From Brachionus plicatilis (taxonomy: Eukaryota; Rotifera; Eurotatoria; Ploima; Brachionidae): a DNA stretch of 64,000 nt. Of this stretch, positions 45,773 through 56,758 are shown in pieces (the first letter of the stretch is position 1; each line of letters opens with the position of its first letter). The DNA is taken from the NCBI GenBank assembly GCA_010279815.1, contig QEOQ01000253.1, forward strand, positions 1,345,896 to 1,409,895, read 5' to 3'. A program made the translations under genes and the position numbers. The notes beneath the pieces were generated by a model that was given only the letters and a program-made list of their open reading frames with translations, was not told the origin of the DNA and did not search any database.

Positions 45773-46147
45773 TCAACAAATAAATGAATTTTTTTTAAAA
45801 GATAAGAATATTACTTCCTCATTTTTAGCGAAATTATTTCTCGCCATTCTATTCAAATTGTCATTTTTTGCTTGTTTTCTTTGAAAATTTAGCCAATCCT
45901 GATCATCTGTTACAGAAAGCATTTCGAATGACTTAGAAGTTGTCATTTTACTCTTTAATGATGCTCTGGTCAATTGCTTTGGTAATTGGTCTTCCTCATC
46001 ATCAGAGCTCTCCACTGCTGCCGAAAATGTTTTTGCAGTATTCTCATGAGCTACAACATTTTCAGAAATGAGTTCTGGAATTGGTTCCTGAGATAAAGGT
46101 CCTGGTTCATTGATTGGAGTTCTTAGTAAAATGCCAGGTTTTTGCAT
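45773..46147 (-). CDS. Hypothetical protein fragment, 124 aa
   Basis: An antisense frame with acidic ESSDDEEDQLPKQL and a C-terminal segment DQDWLNFQRKQAKNDNLNRM. Composition is better than random for this DNA. Upstream on the same strand another frame (KKKLAELLTKDVRNAKTWHF) overlaps its start, so the region may be a frameshifted older gene or transposon-linked ORF. I do not recognise it, and an active gene is doubtful. Confidence 0.3.
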   Translation of the reverse strand: MQKPGILLRTPINEPGPLSQEPIPELISENVVAHENTAKTFSAAVESSDDEEDQLPKQLTRASLKSKMTTSKSFEMLSVTDDQDWLNFQRKQAKNDNLNRMARNNFAKNEEVIFLSFKKNSFIC

Positions 46148-46842
46148 TTCTTACATCTTTCGTTAGTAATTCAGCCAATTTTTTCTTTCGATGTAATACG
46201 GAAACTGTAATTACTCCATTAATTTCAAACATTAAAAAAAAAAAAAATATAAAAAAATTAAAATTTTTATTAAAAATTACATAAAATTTCGGAAATCTTT
46301 ACAGTCTTCTGTGCGTATATTGCAGATCGTTCCAGGATAATCTAGGAGTGCCCCTGATTCTTTTTGATATAAGATTTTTGTTTAAAAATTCAAACCAAAA
46401 AACAATTTTTTCATCCCAAAAAACAATTTTTGGTGGTATTTTGTAAATTAATTATGTTTTCTAGATTCTAAATTAAGATTTAAAAAATTTAAAATTGAAT
46501 ATTACAAAGAAATAAAAGCAAAAATTACGGAATTTATCAAAAAAATATATATAAAGGGAAAAAAAGCTTTTGAAATTAAAAAATGCATAAGAGATATTTT
46601 CGGAAAACCTTTTTCCCAAATTAGGGGTTATATTTTTTTTAAATATTCTTTAAAATTAAATTTTTTAAAAGGCTATAGGAGCAAGAATTTATCGTTTAAA
46701 AAAAAATTAAACATCTGACAAAATTTCGTGCGTAGATACTCTGGCTCTCAAAAAATTTTAAACGTAACTAGATACTTAATCGTATAAATTGTATAAATTT
46801 TCAATTTAAAAAATTTCAATTTTACTTATTAATTTTTAATAG

Positions 46843-48033
46843 AGACAGATAGAATTATCAGATGGTTTTATAAGTGCAAGAGAAATCTCTCTTGAGATAA
46901 GAAGAGTTTTTTCCAATAATTTAAGCTCATCATCGATTTCCAACTATTTCAATCGCAAAAGTTAGATTTTTACTAAGAAAAATTTTCTTTATAAAAGTTA
47001 AAATTTTATGACTGACTTTTTTTGGACTTTCATTTTATTAATGGAGACTTAAACATGTCATCACAATTTCTTCCTGGAACGGCAATTCATCAGTCAGAAT
47101 CATCGCTACATTAATTTTTCGCCGTTTTAGGTAGCTATTTTGGTGGACTACTTGGATTTGTGCGCAAGTCAAAAATTTAAGTCATTTTCAGGTCAATTAC
47201 TTGACCTTTATGACTTTGGTTCTTGACCTTTGGAATTTAGATTAAATTTTAAAATTTTTTAACCATATAGAAATCGGTTATGTTAGGCGTAGATTTTTAA
47301 TTTAAACGCCGAATTTAAATTTAACGAAAAAAAGACAAAAAAGAATTTGCAAGGAGATACAAGTTTTTTAGTATTAAACATTTTGTTTTTGCCAATGAGA
47401 AAAAAGTTGAAATAAAAACTTTTCCTCTTTACCACTTCAGACAAAAAAAAAACCTGTTTGTGTGGGAACAAGAGAAAAATCATCATTAAAGATAAATATT
47501 TGGGCAGCAATTGGCTATTAAGGACCAACAAGATATTATGTAAAATTTTCTAAAAAATTTTAAAATTTTTCTTTTTTTTAATTAAGCCCTTCACAAATAA
47601 CCTGAATCGTTATAGCTGAAAATATTTATTGTAGTTTTACCTAAATCCTTACTTGATTTCAAATTTAAATGAAGAAGAATTAGAAAGTTGCTTCCTAATC
47701 CAAAATAATGATCCAAAGCACACTTCGAACCTTTGTACTGAATTCTAAAGAGAAAATAGTATAAACTTGGTTAATTAAAATATTAAATATCATTTATTTA
47801 AAACAAAAATTATTTAAAAGCTAAAAATGCAAGCAAACTCAGCCGACTTCAATCCATGAATTGTTATGGGGTGATCTCAGAAGTTAAGTGAGGAAGAAAC
47901 AATGTAGAAACTTAAATGCTGCATTTAAAATATCAGAAGCTACTAAAGAAATTTAAATTTCTAAAAATGCACTAATATGTAAGACATTTGAAAAAAGTGC
48001 TGAACATAGTTTCATATAAAGGTGGAGAAAGTT
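46843..48033 (+). pseudogene. Tc1-like transposase relic
   Basis: Scattered plus-strand pieces follow Tc1 transposase order. A helix-turn-helix stretch (RQIELSDGFISAREISLEIR, about 46843-46970) comes first. Near 47698-47745 is QNNDPKHTSNLCTEF, the segment around the second catalytic Asp. Near 47840-48030, with stops and shifts, come SADFNP, LLWGDLRS, RNLNAAFKISEATKEI and KVLNIVSYKGGES, matching the SPDLNPIE-NLWG, RNL and KGG C-terminal motifs. Insertions, including an AAGTC-rich MITE piece at 47158-47240, break it up. It is inactive. Confidence 0.7.
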
Positions 48034-48383
48034 GTGTTTTTTTTTCAATTATTTATCAAAGATTAAAAAATCGTAAATCATTGACTAGACGGACTGATAG
48101 TTCGGTCAGATGTTTCAGTCTATCAGACGGACCGTCAAGACGGATTGTAAGTTACATTCTTATTAGAATCGCTTGATATGTTTAATTTTAGGTCGGATGT
48201 AAATAAAATTAAATAAAAATTTCAAGTTTTGAAAAATTACGAAATTTGCATTTTTAAAGCTTTCAGAGTTGTTTTAGCGTGCTTATCCTTTATCGAAATC
48301 TTTAAAAAATCATCTTTAAAAAACTTCAATTTTTATGTTAAATAAAAATCATGAAAATTTATTTCTTATTTCTATAAAATTAT

Positions 48384-48638
48384 TCAGAAAGAGGGACCCA
48401 TTACGGACGCGGGTCTGTGAGACAGGATGGTTCTGACGACTAGGTCGGACAGTTCAGTGGGTTTTTTAATTACTGAAAAGCTGTGGTTCTTGCTATTAGA
48501 CTTTATCGATTTTTCTAAAACTTGATGGTCCTTAAGGTGCTTGTTGAGATTGGAATGTGTACCCAGCCTTTCTGAATAGACCTTGTCACAGATAATACAA
48601 GTAATTTTGATTAGCTCGGTTGTTTTTTTACGACGAAC
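48384..48638 (-). pseudogene. BED-type zinc finger fragment
   Basis: The antisense open frame reads RRKKTTELIKITCIICDKVY, then SERLGTHSNLNKHLKDHQVL. The spacing C-x2-C ... H-S-N-L-x-x-H-L-x-x-x-H is that of BED fingers, common at the N-terminus of hAT transposases. The frame then runs through LSDLVVRTILSHRPASVMG to a stop. No start or catalytic region is attached, so it is probably transposon debris. Confidence 0.5.
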
Positions 48639-48655
48639 TCAAAAAAATTTAAATT

Positions 48656-49156
48656 TTAGATGCGATCGGCTACGTTGCGATGCGTAAGAAGCGTTGACGG
48701 TGCTTTGCGCCTGGAAGGCGCGTCCGCCGGATTGTCGGCGGATGGCACGTAGCTGACGCATAGATTAAATGCAGTCCTGGCCCAATTGATGTAGATGATG
48801 AGGCTCAGGAATCTGTGCATATTGTCCGGTCCTGCGGTGTAGAATCTGACCCACTTTGCCCGCACTCTTTTCCATAGTCCGATCACCGCTTGATTGTCGA
48901 TAAAAAGATGCAAGTTGGCTGGGTGATCGGACAGTGCAATTGGAAGGATTGATGCTGCGGCCTCGTTGAATAAGATGGAGGACGTCGGTGCGACCATTGA
49001 GAGTTCGTCTCCCGAACGGTCGTGAACTGCCCCTAGCTGGTACTCGCTGGCGTCGGTGTACCAGCGTACGGCTTGCTTCGGGGGGTAGAGTTTGAACCGC
49101 AGCCTGTCTATGTTGATGACAAGGCTGAGGTAAGTAAAATAATCTCTCCGTGTCAA
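48656..49156 (-). pseudogene. Retroelement RNase H domain fragment, GC-rich
   Basis: An antisense 166-residue frame. RWYTDASEYQLGAVHDRSG (first catalytic Asp in TDAS) is followed by LFNEAAASILPIAL (Glu on the helix), LHLFIDNQAVIGLW (Asp in FIDN) and YVPSADNPADAPSRR (last Asp in NPADAPSR), the full set of RNase H catalytic carboxylates found in LTR and DIRS-type retroelements. No RT, integrase or tyrosine recombinase is attached. The clade cannot be fixed. Base composition of 48660-49130 is far more GC-rich than anything else in the window. Confidence 0.7.
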
Positions 49157-49364
49157 TTTTTTTTCATCTTTATTTATTTAAATATTTATATAAACAATTT
49201 AAGTAATGATCAATTTAAAAATATTTATTTTACATTTTTTTTCTTTTTATTCTGTTTTTGCTTTCATTAAATAATTTACAAATATTCAATTTATTTAAAT
49301 AATACAATCTAAAAAACTTTAAGAAATATTGTTCTTTTTAAACAAATTCAAATTTTCATTTTTT

Positions 49365-50534
49365 TCATTGTGGTGGACTTGTAAACATTGGACTATTTGT
49401 TCGTGGTTTCAACTTTAAATTTTTCTTTCTAAAACCTTTTTTTAGACTACTGGTTTCATCATGAAGTTGGAAATCTTCTTCATTGTTAATTACATCATCG
49501 ATAGTTTCGTCTAAATATTCTTCTCTTTCTTCTTGTACAATTTCTTTATTTTTTTTTTCGATTTTCTTCGATTTTTTTTCTTCAAATTTTCTCGCATACT
49601 CAGGGTCAAATTTTAATCTCATTTTTTTCATTTCGGAAAAATTGCGTAGAATGCTCCAAACGAAAGAAATAGGTGAAAAAAAGAACAAAATTATTGATAT
49701 AGCTATCATAGGATTATTGACAAAGCGGTTGTGCCAAAAGGTGTAGTAAATTGTCATTAAATCAGATGCTATAATTAGGCCAAAAATCGAGGCTAAAAGA
49801 ATCCATGAAGCTAATCTAGGTGGCGAGCCAATAAAATGTTTTGAAAGCGGATCTTGAACCATCATGTAGTTGCTGATTAAACCGAATATAAAAGAAAAGA
49901 ATCCAAGAGATAAGAATGTGATGCCTGCTGTTCGGCATGGAATATTTACTGCTGGGCCATACCAGAATCTCCAGAAAACTGATACAACAGTTATGCCAAT
50001 TGACATTAAAACTAGACCTATTATGACAAACCAAGTGCCTTTTCTTATTTTTACCTTTCCCCAATATCCTGTGTTACGAATTTTAGTCTGAAAATAAAGT
50101 TCTTTTGGTTCTTGAATGGATTTTGAATCAAGATTTTGTAAGGGCTCTTGTTCCTGTAATTGATTATGAAAACTGGTTGCTTCTGGCTCTTGAATTTGGT
50201 CAGGACTTTGTTCTAAACCCTCATAATATTCACTTTCGGTTTTGGCTGGCTTGGTTTTTTTCAGAAATTTAATATTTGTAAACAATTTATTTAAATTGAA
50301 TTTCTTTTTCGAATTTTTTTTAATTTCTTGTTCGTCTTCTTCTTCTTCTTGATTATTTTCAGTATCCTCGGACAAATTTTCATTTTCATCTTGTTCTAGC
50401 TGTGAATTATTTCCCTGTTGAGACATATTTATATTTTTGTCCTCTTCTTTTCTTACATTGTATCTGCCGGAAAAACTAGAGTCACTAGTTCGGTGTTCGT
50501 TGCTTGTTTGAATTATATTTGCTAAAGTGCTCAT
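49365..50534 (-). CDS. Four-TM protein with acidic N-terminal domain, 389 aa
   Basis: A single-exon antisense frame starting ATGAGCACTTTAGCA. Residues 1-160 are hydrophilic, Gln/Glu/Asn-rich and disordered-looking, with EEEEDEQEIKKNSKKK and QEPEATSFHNQLQEQEPLQN. Four hydrophobic helices follow at about 168-190 (WFVIIGLVLMSIGITVVSVF), 201-222, 242-265 and 275-296. The cytosolic tail is strongly charged (KKSKKIEKKNKEIVQEEREE) and ends in a basic, Pro-containing stretch. The layout implies both termini on the same side of the membrane. I recognise no family motif; it is not an obvious tetraspanin because the Cys pattern is missing. It sits between the two arms of the inverted duplication, in DNA otherwise filled with transposon debris. 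Confidence 0.75.
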   Translation of the reverse strand: MSTLANIIQTSNEHRTSDSSFSGRYNVRKEEDKNINMSQQGNNSQLEQDENENLSEDTENNQEEEEDEQEIKKNSKKKFNLNKLFTNIKFLKKTKPAKTESEYYEGLEQSPDQIQEPEATSFHNQLQEQEPLQNLDSKSIQEPKELYFQTKIRNTGYWGKVKIRKGTWFVIIGLVLMSIGITVVSVFWRFWYGPAVNIPCRTAGITFLSLGFFSFIFGLISNYMMVQDPLSKHFIGSPPRLASWILLASIFGLIIASDLMTIYYTFWHNRFVNNPMIAISIILFFFSPISFVWSILRNFSEMKKMRLKFDPEYARKFEEKKSKKIEKKNKEIVQEEREEYLDETIDDVINNEEDFQLHDETSSLKKGFRKKNLKLKPRTNSPMFTSPPQ

Positions 50535-53220
50535 AGTAGAGATCTAAACACAGTAAAAAATATATCGTTATTTGTCCATACAAAAATATCGTAGTGCAAT
50601 ATTAAATCACTGTTGATTATTTTGAAATTTTATTGCAAATATTTTATTAATCATTAAAAAAAATTAGTAAGAACAAGATGTAATTCGCAAACAAACGACA
50701 AATAAAATTTTGAACATAAAAAATTTATTATCAGTTTTAAAACAAGAGGTAAATTCATTCATATATAGAACCCCTGAATAAATTAAACTCTTATCTTGGA
50801 AACAAATTAATTTTTTTCTTTTTTATCAAAATTTAACTAGATTATGAGTATAAAATTGGTCGTTATTGTTTTTCTAGTTGATAAGACGAATTTTTTGTAA
50901 TTAGTCCAGTCAATTCTTTTAAATAATGTAATCACGAGTAAGATGAGATAAATTTTTCAAAAGTAATTTTGACCATTTAGAATTATTAAATTTTATTAAA
51001 ATAATGGTTATTTAAAAAATTCTTTTTAATTTTACAACTTTTACTTAAAAGTTAGAAAAATTTAATTTTTACTCAAACATAATAAAAGTATTGATTGTTT
51101 TGTGCTATGTTAAAGGACAAAAAAAAGAAGTGTTTTCTTAAGTTAGATAACTAAAGTTTTTAAATTTTATTTTCAAATGAGATTAAAAAAAGAAGACAAA
51201 ATGAATCAAATGAATTATTTTGAAAATGTTTTATTCAAATCAGACTTGTTTATTAGTCACAGTTTTAAGTCTAAGTCACAACTATGACAAGTTATGACTT
51301 GCACCAAAATTTTTATCAATATCTGCTTCATTTGGACCAGTTGAAAGAATTTTTTCATAATCTGGTTATATTAACAGACCACATAGATCAAGATTAACAG
51401 CCAGGAATTTGGAAGCAACTACTTTATTGGTATCAAATATGAATTTATTAAATCATTGACTTGACTTGACTTTAGACTTGTGACTTAAAAACAAGTCTGA
51501 TACAAATAATGAAACTGTCTGTATGAGTTGAAGAAAATTCAAGTGTGACTTTGACATTTGAAATTTTTAAACAAACTTTTAAGACTTGAAATTTTATAAA
51601 AATGTGGCATAACCGCTGTGGAATAAAAAAGGCTCAACATTTTTTTAATCTTAAAAAATTTTTTTCTATTATATTAATTTTTTGATTTGTTTTTAAAATA
51701 TCAATGAATAATTTTCAGAAAGATATGTGCAAATTCGAAATTTTGATAACGAAGATTTTTAATTTCCTAACTAAACAGATTTATTGTTATCATGTTACTA
51801 ATTAAATAATAAATTCAAAAAATTCTGATATTGAATTGATTTGGCAATTTTATTTTAAATTTTTAACAAAGAAGTAAATTTTTTTAAAAATAAAATGAGA
51901 AAATATTATACTGACAATTGCTTAATGATAAAAGCTTTTAAAAATATGAAATTTTAAACTTAGGTAAAAAGAATGTAGAATACAAAAAGGCAAAAAATTT
52001 TATTTTTAAATTTTTAAATTTATTTTTGAAACATAATCGTTCTTTTTTGAAAAAATCAATAAAAGAATTGAAGTCGATAGTGACATGACGATGGTAACAA
52101 TTTTAACTTGAACAGTAGTGGTATGATCTTGATCGTTTTATTAAGTACATGTTTTTCTCAAACCACAAATTTTTCTCCGGAATTTTGCTTAGAATGTACA
52201 ATAAAATTAAATGCAAGTGCAAAGAAATTAACTTGCTAGGAATTATTCTTTGCAACTTGAATTAAAAAAGATTTTCAATAAAAAAGAGTCAGTCTAATTA
52301 AGTCAAGAGCATATGAAACGCCAATTGATACGCAAAGAGTTTCGATTCTTGAAAAAATTTTTAGATAAAAAGATCTTCTCTTCGATACAATTCGAGATGG
52401 AACTTTTACCGGAAAGTCTACAAAGGATTTTTGGAATGAGAATTCCCATAAGTTCCCTTAAAAACAGTATTTTTTACAAAGATTATTTAACTTTTTTACT
52501 CTAAAATTATTTTAAAAAATTTTAAAATTTTAAACCTTAATCTGTTGTCAAAGAAAAAAGTCACACTTGAAAAATTCAAGTGAAAGTGTTACACTTGAAA
52601 ATACTTTGGGTGCAAGTTTAAGTCCAAGTATTATCTAATACTCACACTCACACTTGACACTTGAATTTTTTGAATTAAAATTGTATGCTGTGATTTATTT
52701 TGTTACAACGATTTTCAATATTGTATTTCATGGTGATTATTTAATTTTGGAAGCTCAGCTTTAATTTGCAAAGCATCATCATCATAGTAAATAATTTATT
52801 TATTTATTTAATATATAATTTAGAGGGAATAGTTCCTCTTGGCAGCTCAGAACGGCGTAGTGCCTTCTTTTCAGCCAGCCTGTTAGGAATATTTTGTAAT
52901 TAATTATTATTATTATTATTAATTTCAGCCTCATAGACAATTTAAAATTGAATAAAAAAAAAAAAAAATAAAAAAATAAAAAAAATTAAATATAATTTAA
53001 GTTAAGTTACATTGAAAATAATATTTGCTTGATTATGATCTAAAGTGTTGACTTCAAGGCCTTACTTTTTTCTATAAGTTAAACCACCTTTATGGACTCA
53101 AACAAACTTGATAAATTTTTAATTTTATAGCCAATGTTAATATTATTAGCCGTTTTTTCATTATTATTAATGTTTTGTTGTCAACTACCATCCAGACCTT
53201 AAGTTTATCTTCAAATTAAA
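50535..53220. other. Intergenic AT-rich DNA with MITE and repeat debris
   Basis: No gene seen. It contains the hAT-type MITE at 51241-51499, a stretch at about 52555-52670 of tandem-like ACACTTGAA/TTCAAGTG motifs, and a more balanced segment near 52840-52890 followed by a TTA microsatellite that may be an old retroelement 3' end. Confidence 0.5.
51241..51499. mobile_element. hAT-type MITE, AAGTC-rich
   Basis: A 259-bp element starting CAGACTTGTTTATTAGTCAC and ending GTGACTTAAAAACAAGTCTG. The flanking 8-bp duplications differ at one base (ATTCAAAT 51233-51240; ATACAAAT 51500-51507). It is the same family as 13881, 19296 and 34868. Confidence 0.75.
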
Positions 53221-54083
53221 CCTTATCATTATTTCCTATTATAAAGGCTCAATTTATTTTCAAGTTAAATTTATTTTTAAATTAATGTTTGAAAATTATT
53301 TAATGATTCGAATTTTTTTATTTTGCATGTTCAGCTACTACATTCCCAATAAAAATTCTGGACTTATAAATTTGGAAATTTCGCAGAAAACTGAGGAATT
53401 TTATCTGGAATACTTATATCCACAATATGCATTCGGTATTTCGTGTTTTGGGGAAAACCTTTAATTACATTTCAATTTTATTGTTAAAAATTTAGCATTA
53501 TTTGAACAACTATTTTAATAAATGAGATAAAAGAATTCACTCTGAAATGAGTTTCTGAAAAAACTATAATTTTCTGCAAAGTCATTGCAAATTTGATTGG
53601 AATATTCATTAATTATGGTAACATAAAAAAAATCAAAAATTATTTTTGTGAAATTATTTTTCTCTTCTATTAAGAAATTCTTCAAATTAAGCTAAATTAA
53701 AACCATAAAAAATGAAAGGCATTCACTCCCCAAATAACATGACATGATGTAAAAAACTAATGAAAATAGATCAAAAATTAAAATTTAATAATAAGACAAC
53801 CATGTATTTATGTAATTTTATTGAATTGATTTTATGAGGTTATTGAATTGATTCTTTGACAAAGTACAGTTTCATTTGGTTAGACCATTTGATGTTGGAA
53901 AAATTAAAACTGGAAATTTTTATTTTTATTTTAATTATTAATTAAATGAAGAATTCGACAAAATCTGATAATGAATTGATTAAAAGATAGGAAATTTGGC
54001 CAAAATTTTATTTTTAATATTTTAAATCAAATAGTTTGATTTTTTTTAAATTAAATTGAGAAAAATATTATATTGATATTTGT

Positions 54084-54674
54084 TTAATGATAAAAAGCTT
54101 TTGATGCACATCCAGTCGGATTATTTCTCACAAATTCACATCTTTGAGTTGCTTGATCAAAATATTGAGCTTCGCCTACAAATGGGCAAGTGTAGGTTTT
54201 TCTTTGATAGCCGTGAACACAAGCATGAAAAACATCACAAAAATTATTGTCCCTGTAATGACCGGATGGTTTACCCAAGCAATTAAAAGGAACACCGCCC
54301 AAGAGATTTTCGATGATCACTTGACCACTTGTTGCAATGGTTGGCTGTTGTATTTGAAAAGGTCTTAGTACTGGCAAAGCTTGAACTGGCGGATGAGGAA
54401 ATGTTGGAACAGGAAATGGAGCTGGCTGAAATTGAACTGGAACTGGTTGTGGTTGATGAAAAACTGGTTGAATTGCTGCTTGATTGAGAAATAGATTTTT
54501 TGAAGGTTTTGAATTTTGATTTTGTTGGTAATTGTTCCAGTCAAAATTGAAGAAATTAGATGGTTGTGATTGTGTAAGCTGAGAAGATGGTTGAAATGAG
54601 TTCAGGTAGTTGTTTGGAAGAGCATGAATGCTTCCAAGTACTACTATGAGCAGAAGAGCCATTTTAGAATTCAT
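54084..54674 (-). CDS. Peritrophin-A (CBM14) chitin-binding protein, copy 2
   Basis: The predicted 196-residue protein is identical to the copy at 42234-42824: signal peptide, Gln/Pro-rich linker and one six-Cys CBM14 domain (NNFCDVFHAC, YTCPF). The antisense reading frames of the two copies are also identical where compared, so the coding DNA itself is nearly or fully unchanged. The flanks, by contrast, show scattered substitutions. The TATA box is retained 57-64 bp upstream, so both copies are probably expressed. Identity in the coding part suggests a recent duplication, gene conversion between arms, or selection; these cannot be separated here. Confidence 0.9.
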   Translation of the reverse strand: MNSKMALLLIVVLGSIHALPNNYLNSFQPSSQLTQSQPSNFFNFDWNNYQQNQNSKPSKNLFLNQAAIQPVFHQPQPVPVQFQPAPFPVPTFPHPPVQALPVLRPFQIQQPTIATSGQVIIENLLGGVPFNCLGKPSGHYRDNNFCDVFHACVHGYQRKTYTCPFVGEAQYFDQATQRCEFVRNNPTGCASKAFYH

Positions 54675-54730
54675 TTTTTTCTTTTAATTCAATTTGTCTT
54701 TTTGTTGCATTTTGATAGAAAGTAACTGGC

Positions 54731-54738
54731 TATTTATA
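54731..54738 (-). promoter_or_regulatory. TATA box of CBM14 gene copy 2
   Basis: TATAAATA on the minus strand, 57 bases from the start codon, matching the promoter of copy 1. Confidence 0.6.
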
Positions 54739-55048
54739 ATCACCAAAAGGAATTGAAGATAATCTTTATTTCATGAGTTTATTTGCTTCGTCAAAAAATT
54801 TCGTAAACATTCTTTAATTAGATCTTTGATAAAAAAAATAATAGATTTAAAGATTAATGGACACTTTAATTCATTTATGTATGGTTTATACTATTTTATT
54901 GTCTTTTTAAATTTTAAAGCTTCTTTAGTTTAGATAATATTCGGTTCGATTAAAAACAAAAAAAATTTAGTTACCAATTAATAATTAGTTCTGATTTAAT
55001 ATTACAATAGTCAACAAATGGTCTTCTATACTTTTCATTTGGACATAT

Positions 55049-55324
55049 ATAGTGCAACATACTGTGTTGCACCTTTTTTACCTAAAATAAAAACTTAATT
55101 TTCTTTTTTTCTAGTAAATCAAATCAATAATCACTTTTAATCTTATTGATGTTGTATTCATTGTCCTATTTAACCTTAGAAAAATTATTTAAGTTATAAA
55201 ATGGTGCAACATAGTAAGTTGCACTATATTGTAGAATTTTTTTAAAAAAATTTAATTATCTTTAATTTTAATTTACCAAAAATGAAGAATTTTTGTTCAT
55301 TTTGTACTTGAAATTCACAATACC
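55049..55324. repeat. Hairpin MITE, copy 2 (left end truncated)
   Basis: It shares with 11858-12230 the GTGCAACATA...TGTTGCACC palindromic block, AAAATGAAGAATTTTTGTTC and the right end GAAATTCACAATACC. The outer left arm is missing, so this copy is truncated or rearranged. Confidence 0.65.
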
Positions 55325-56758
55325 TCTCAAGCCCAAAATTGATTTTTTTAATTGTTTCAGCTGATACAAAAATTTGTTAATTTTTCATCAAAATCCAGAT
55401 TTGTAAATTTATTTTGTAAATAATCTTTAAAAAAAATCTTGAAATTATAATAGTTCACACAGAGTGTACATTTTACAGAATTTTTTGTTTGTGTTTGATT
55501 TTTTAAAATAAATTTTGCATTTAATTATCAGCTGATTCAGTTTTTGAAAAAATTTTTGACTTGGAATAGTTGCTAAATGCTTTGAGCCTAAAATATTAAA
55601 ACAAGCTAAACAAAATTAGAACTTAATTTACTAAATTAAACAAGAAATTTTATGACTTCTGAAGGTTTCAATTGTCCTTTTAATTCTTTGTTATACTTTT
55701 TTCTTAAAACCATAAAATTTAAGAAAAAATGAAAAAATTGGTGAAGACCTCTAAACACATTTTTGAACATTTAACATAACGAAATTTTCCACTCACTCAA
55801 ATTTTTTTTCCAAATAATAGCATTTTTTGCAATTGTGAATTTTTTCCAAAAATTTAAAATTTAATAAATTTTTTTCTTAAGGCCCAAAATTAGCTTTCTG
55901 AATCAAAAAATTGACTGTATCAGCTAACACACATTACAAAACCAATTTTAAGCATATAGTATGAAAATTTATCGAATTTTGAGACCATTTGATCACGTAA
56001 TTTGTGTTCAAGCTCTGATCACTTGGTTCACAATCAAAGTTATCACCGTTTAAGTGTTCAAACTTTTCTGATCCAAAAAATTTAAAAAAAAAAATCAGTG
56101 TGATCTATTTTTTAATTACGTAATTTGTATTAAATTTAATAAAATTTATGTAAAATCGATATGACATATTTTTTTTTTAATTTTGAGATGCCATTATTTT
56201 ATGTAAGCAAAAAATATTTAAGTAATTAAATGTCTTATTTTTATATTAGTCAATTTAAAAAATTTAAAAGAAATTTTAATGCTTTTTGGTTATGTGTAAC
56301 TTTATACCACGCTCATATTTCATCATCTGTTTACACAAAGGGCTAGGAATATGACTATTCAGAAGCTCTAAGTGACCAAAAATTACATTTATACTTTTCA
56401 GCCCATATACAAAATTCACAATGCCCAATTTTTCAAATAATTAAGAGACTATTTATTTTTTCAAAGTTTGAACCAAGTGATCAGAGCTTGATCACAAATT
56501 ACGTGATCATCTGGTCTCAAAACGAGGTTTTTTGTTTGACCTGTATTTTGTTTTTTTGTTCTAAAATTCACAATGCCCAATTTTTCAAATAATTAAAAAA
56601 AATTGCTCAAAAATTTATTAAAACAAAAAAATCAACTTTAATAATAAAAAATTTACACTGAAAAAAAAAAAAAAACTGCTTCTAGTCTTTAGTACTTGAG
56701 ACTTATGAGCAGAAGAAGCATGTTGACCAACTCAGCGTTAAAGATGCCTTTGCTTTTC
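55325..56758. other. Intergenic AT-rich DNA with foldback element
   Basis: No gene seen. It holds the TIR element at 55977-56522, and a repeated block ATTCACAATGCCCAATTTTT near 56411 and 56570 that suggests a further short insertion overlapping the right end of that element. Confidence 0.5.
55977..56522. mobile_element. TIR element with TGATCAC motifs
   Basis: A 546-bp segment bounded by TTTTGAGACCA at left and TGGTCTCAAAA at right. The arms of about 60 bp share TGATCACGTAATTTGTG, TCAAGCTCTGATCACTTGG and TTCA. Repeated TGATCAC recalls the subterminal arrays of the GGGTC elements at 18327 and 33425, but the ends differ and I see no clear target duplication. No coding frame. Confidence 0.6.

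Larger units (their letters stand above)
53221..54981. repeat. Inverted duplication, arm 2 (uninterrupted)
   Basis: The inverse copy of 41927-45552 without the hAT-like insertion, about 1,761 bp. The insertion point corresponds to about 53425, where a single copy of the target (TATTGTG context) remains. It contains the second CBM14 gene on the minus strand. Confidence 0.9.
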
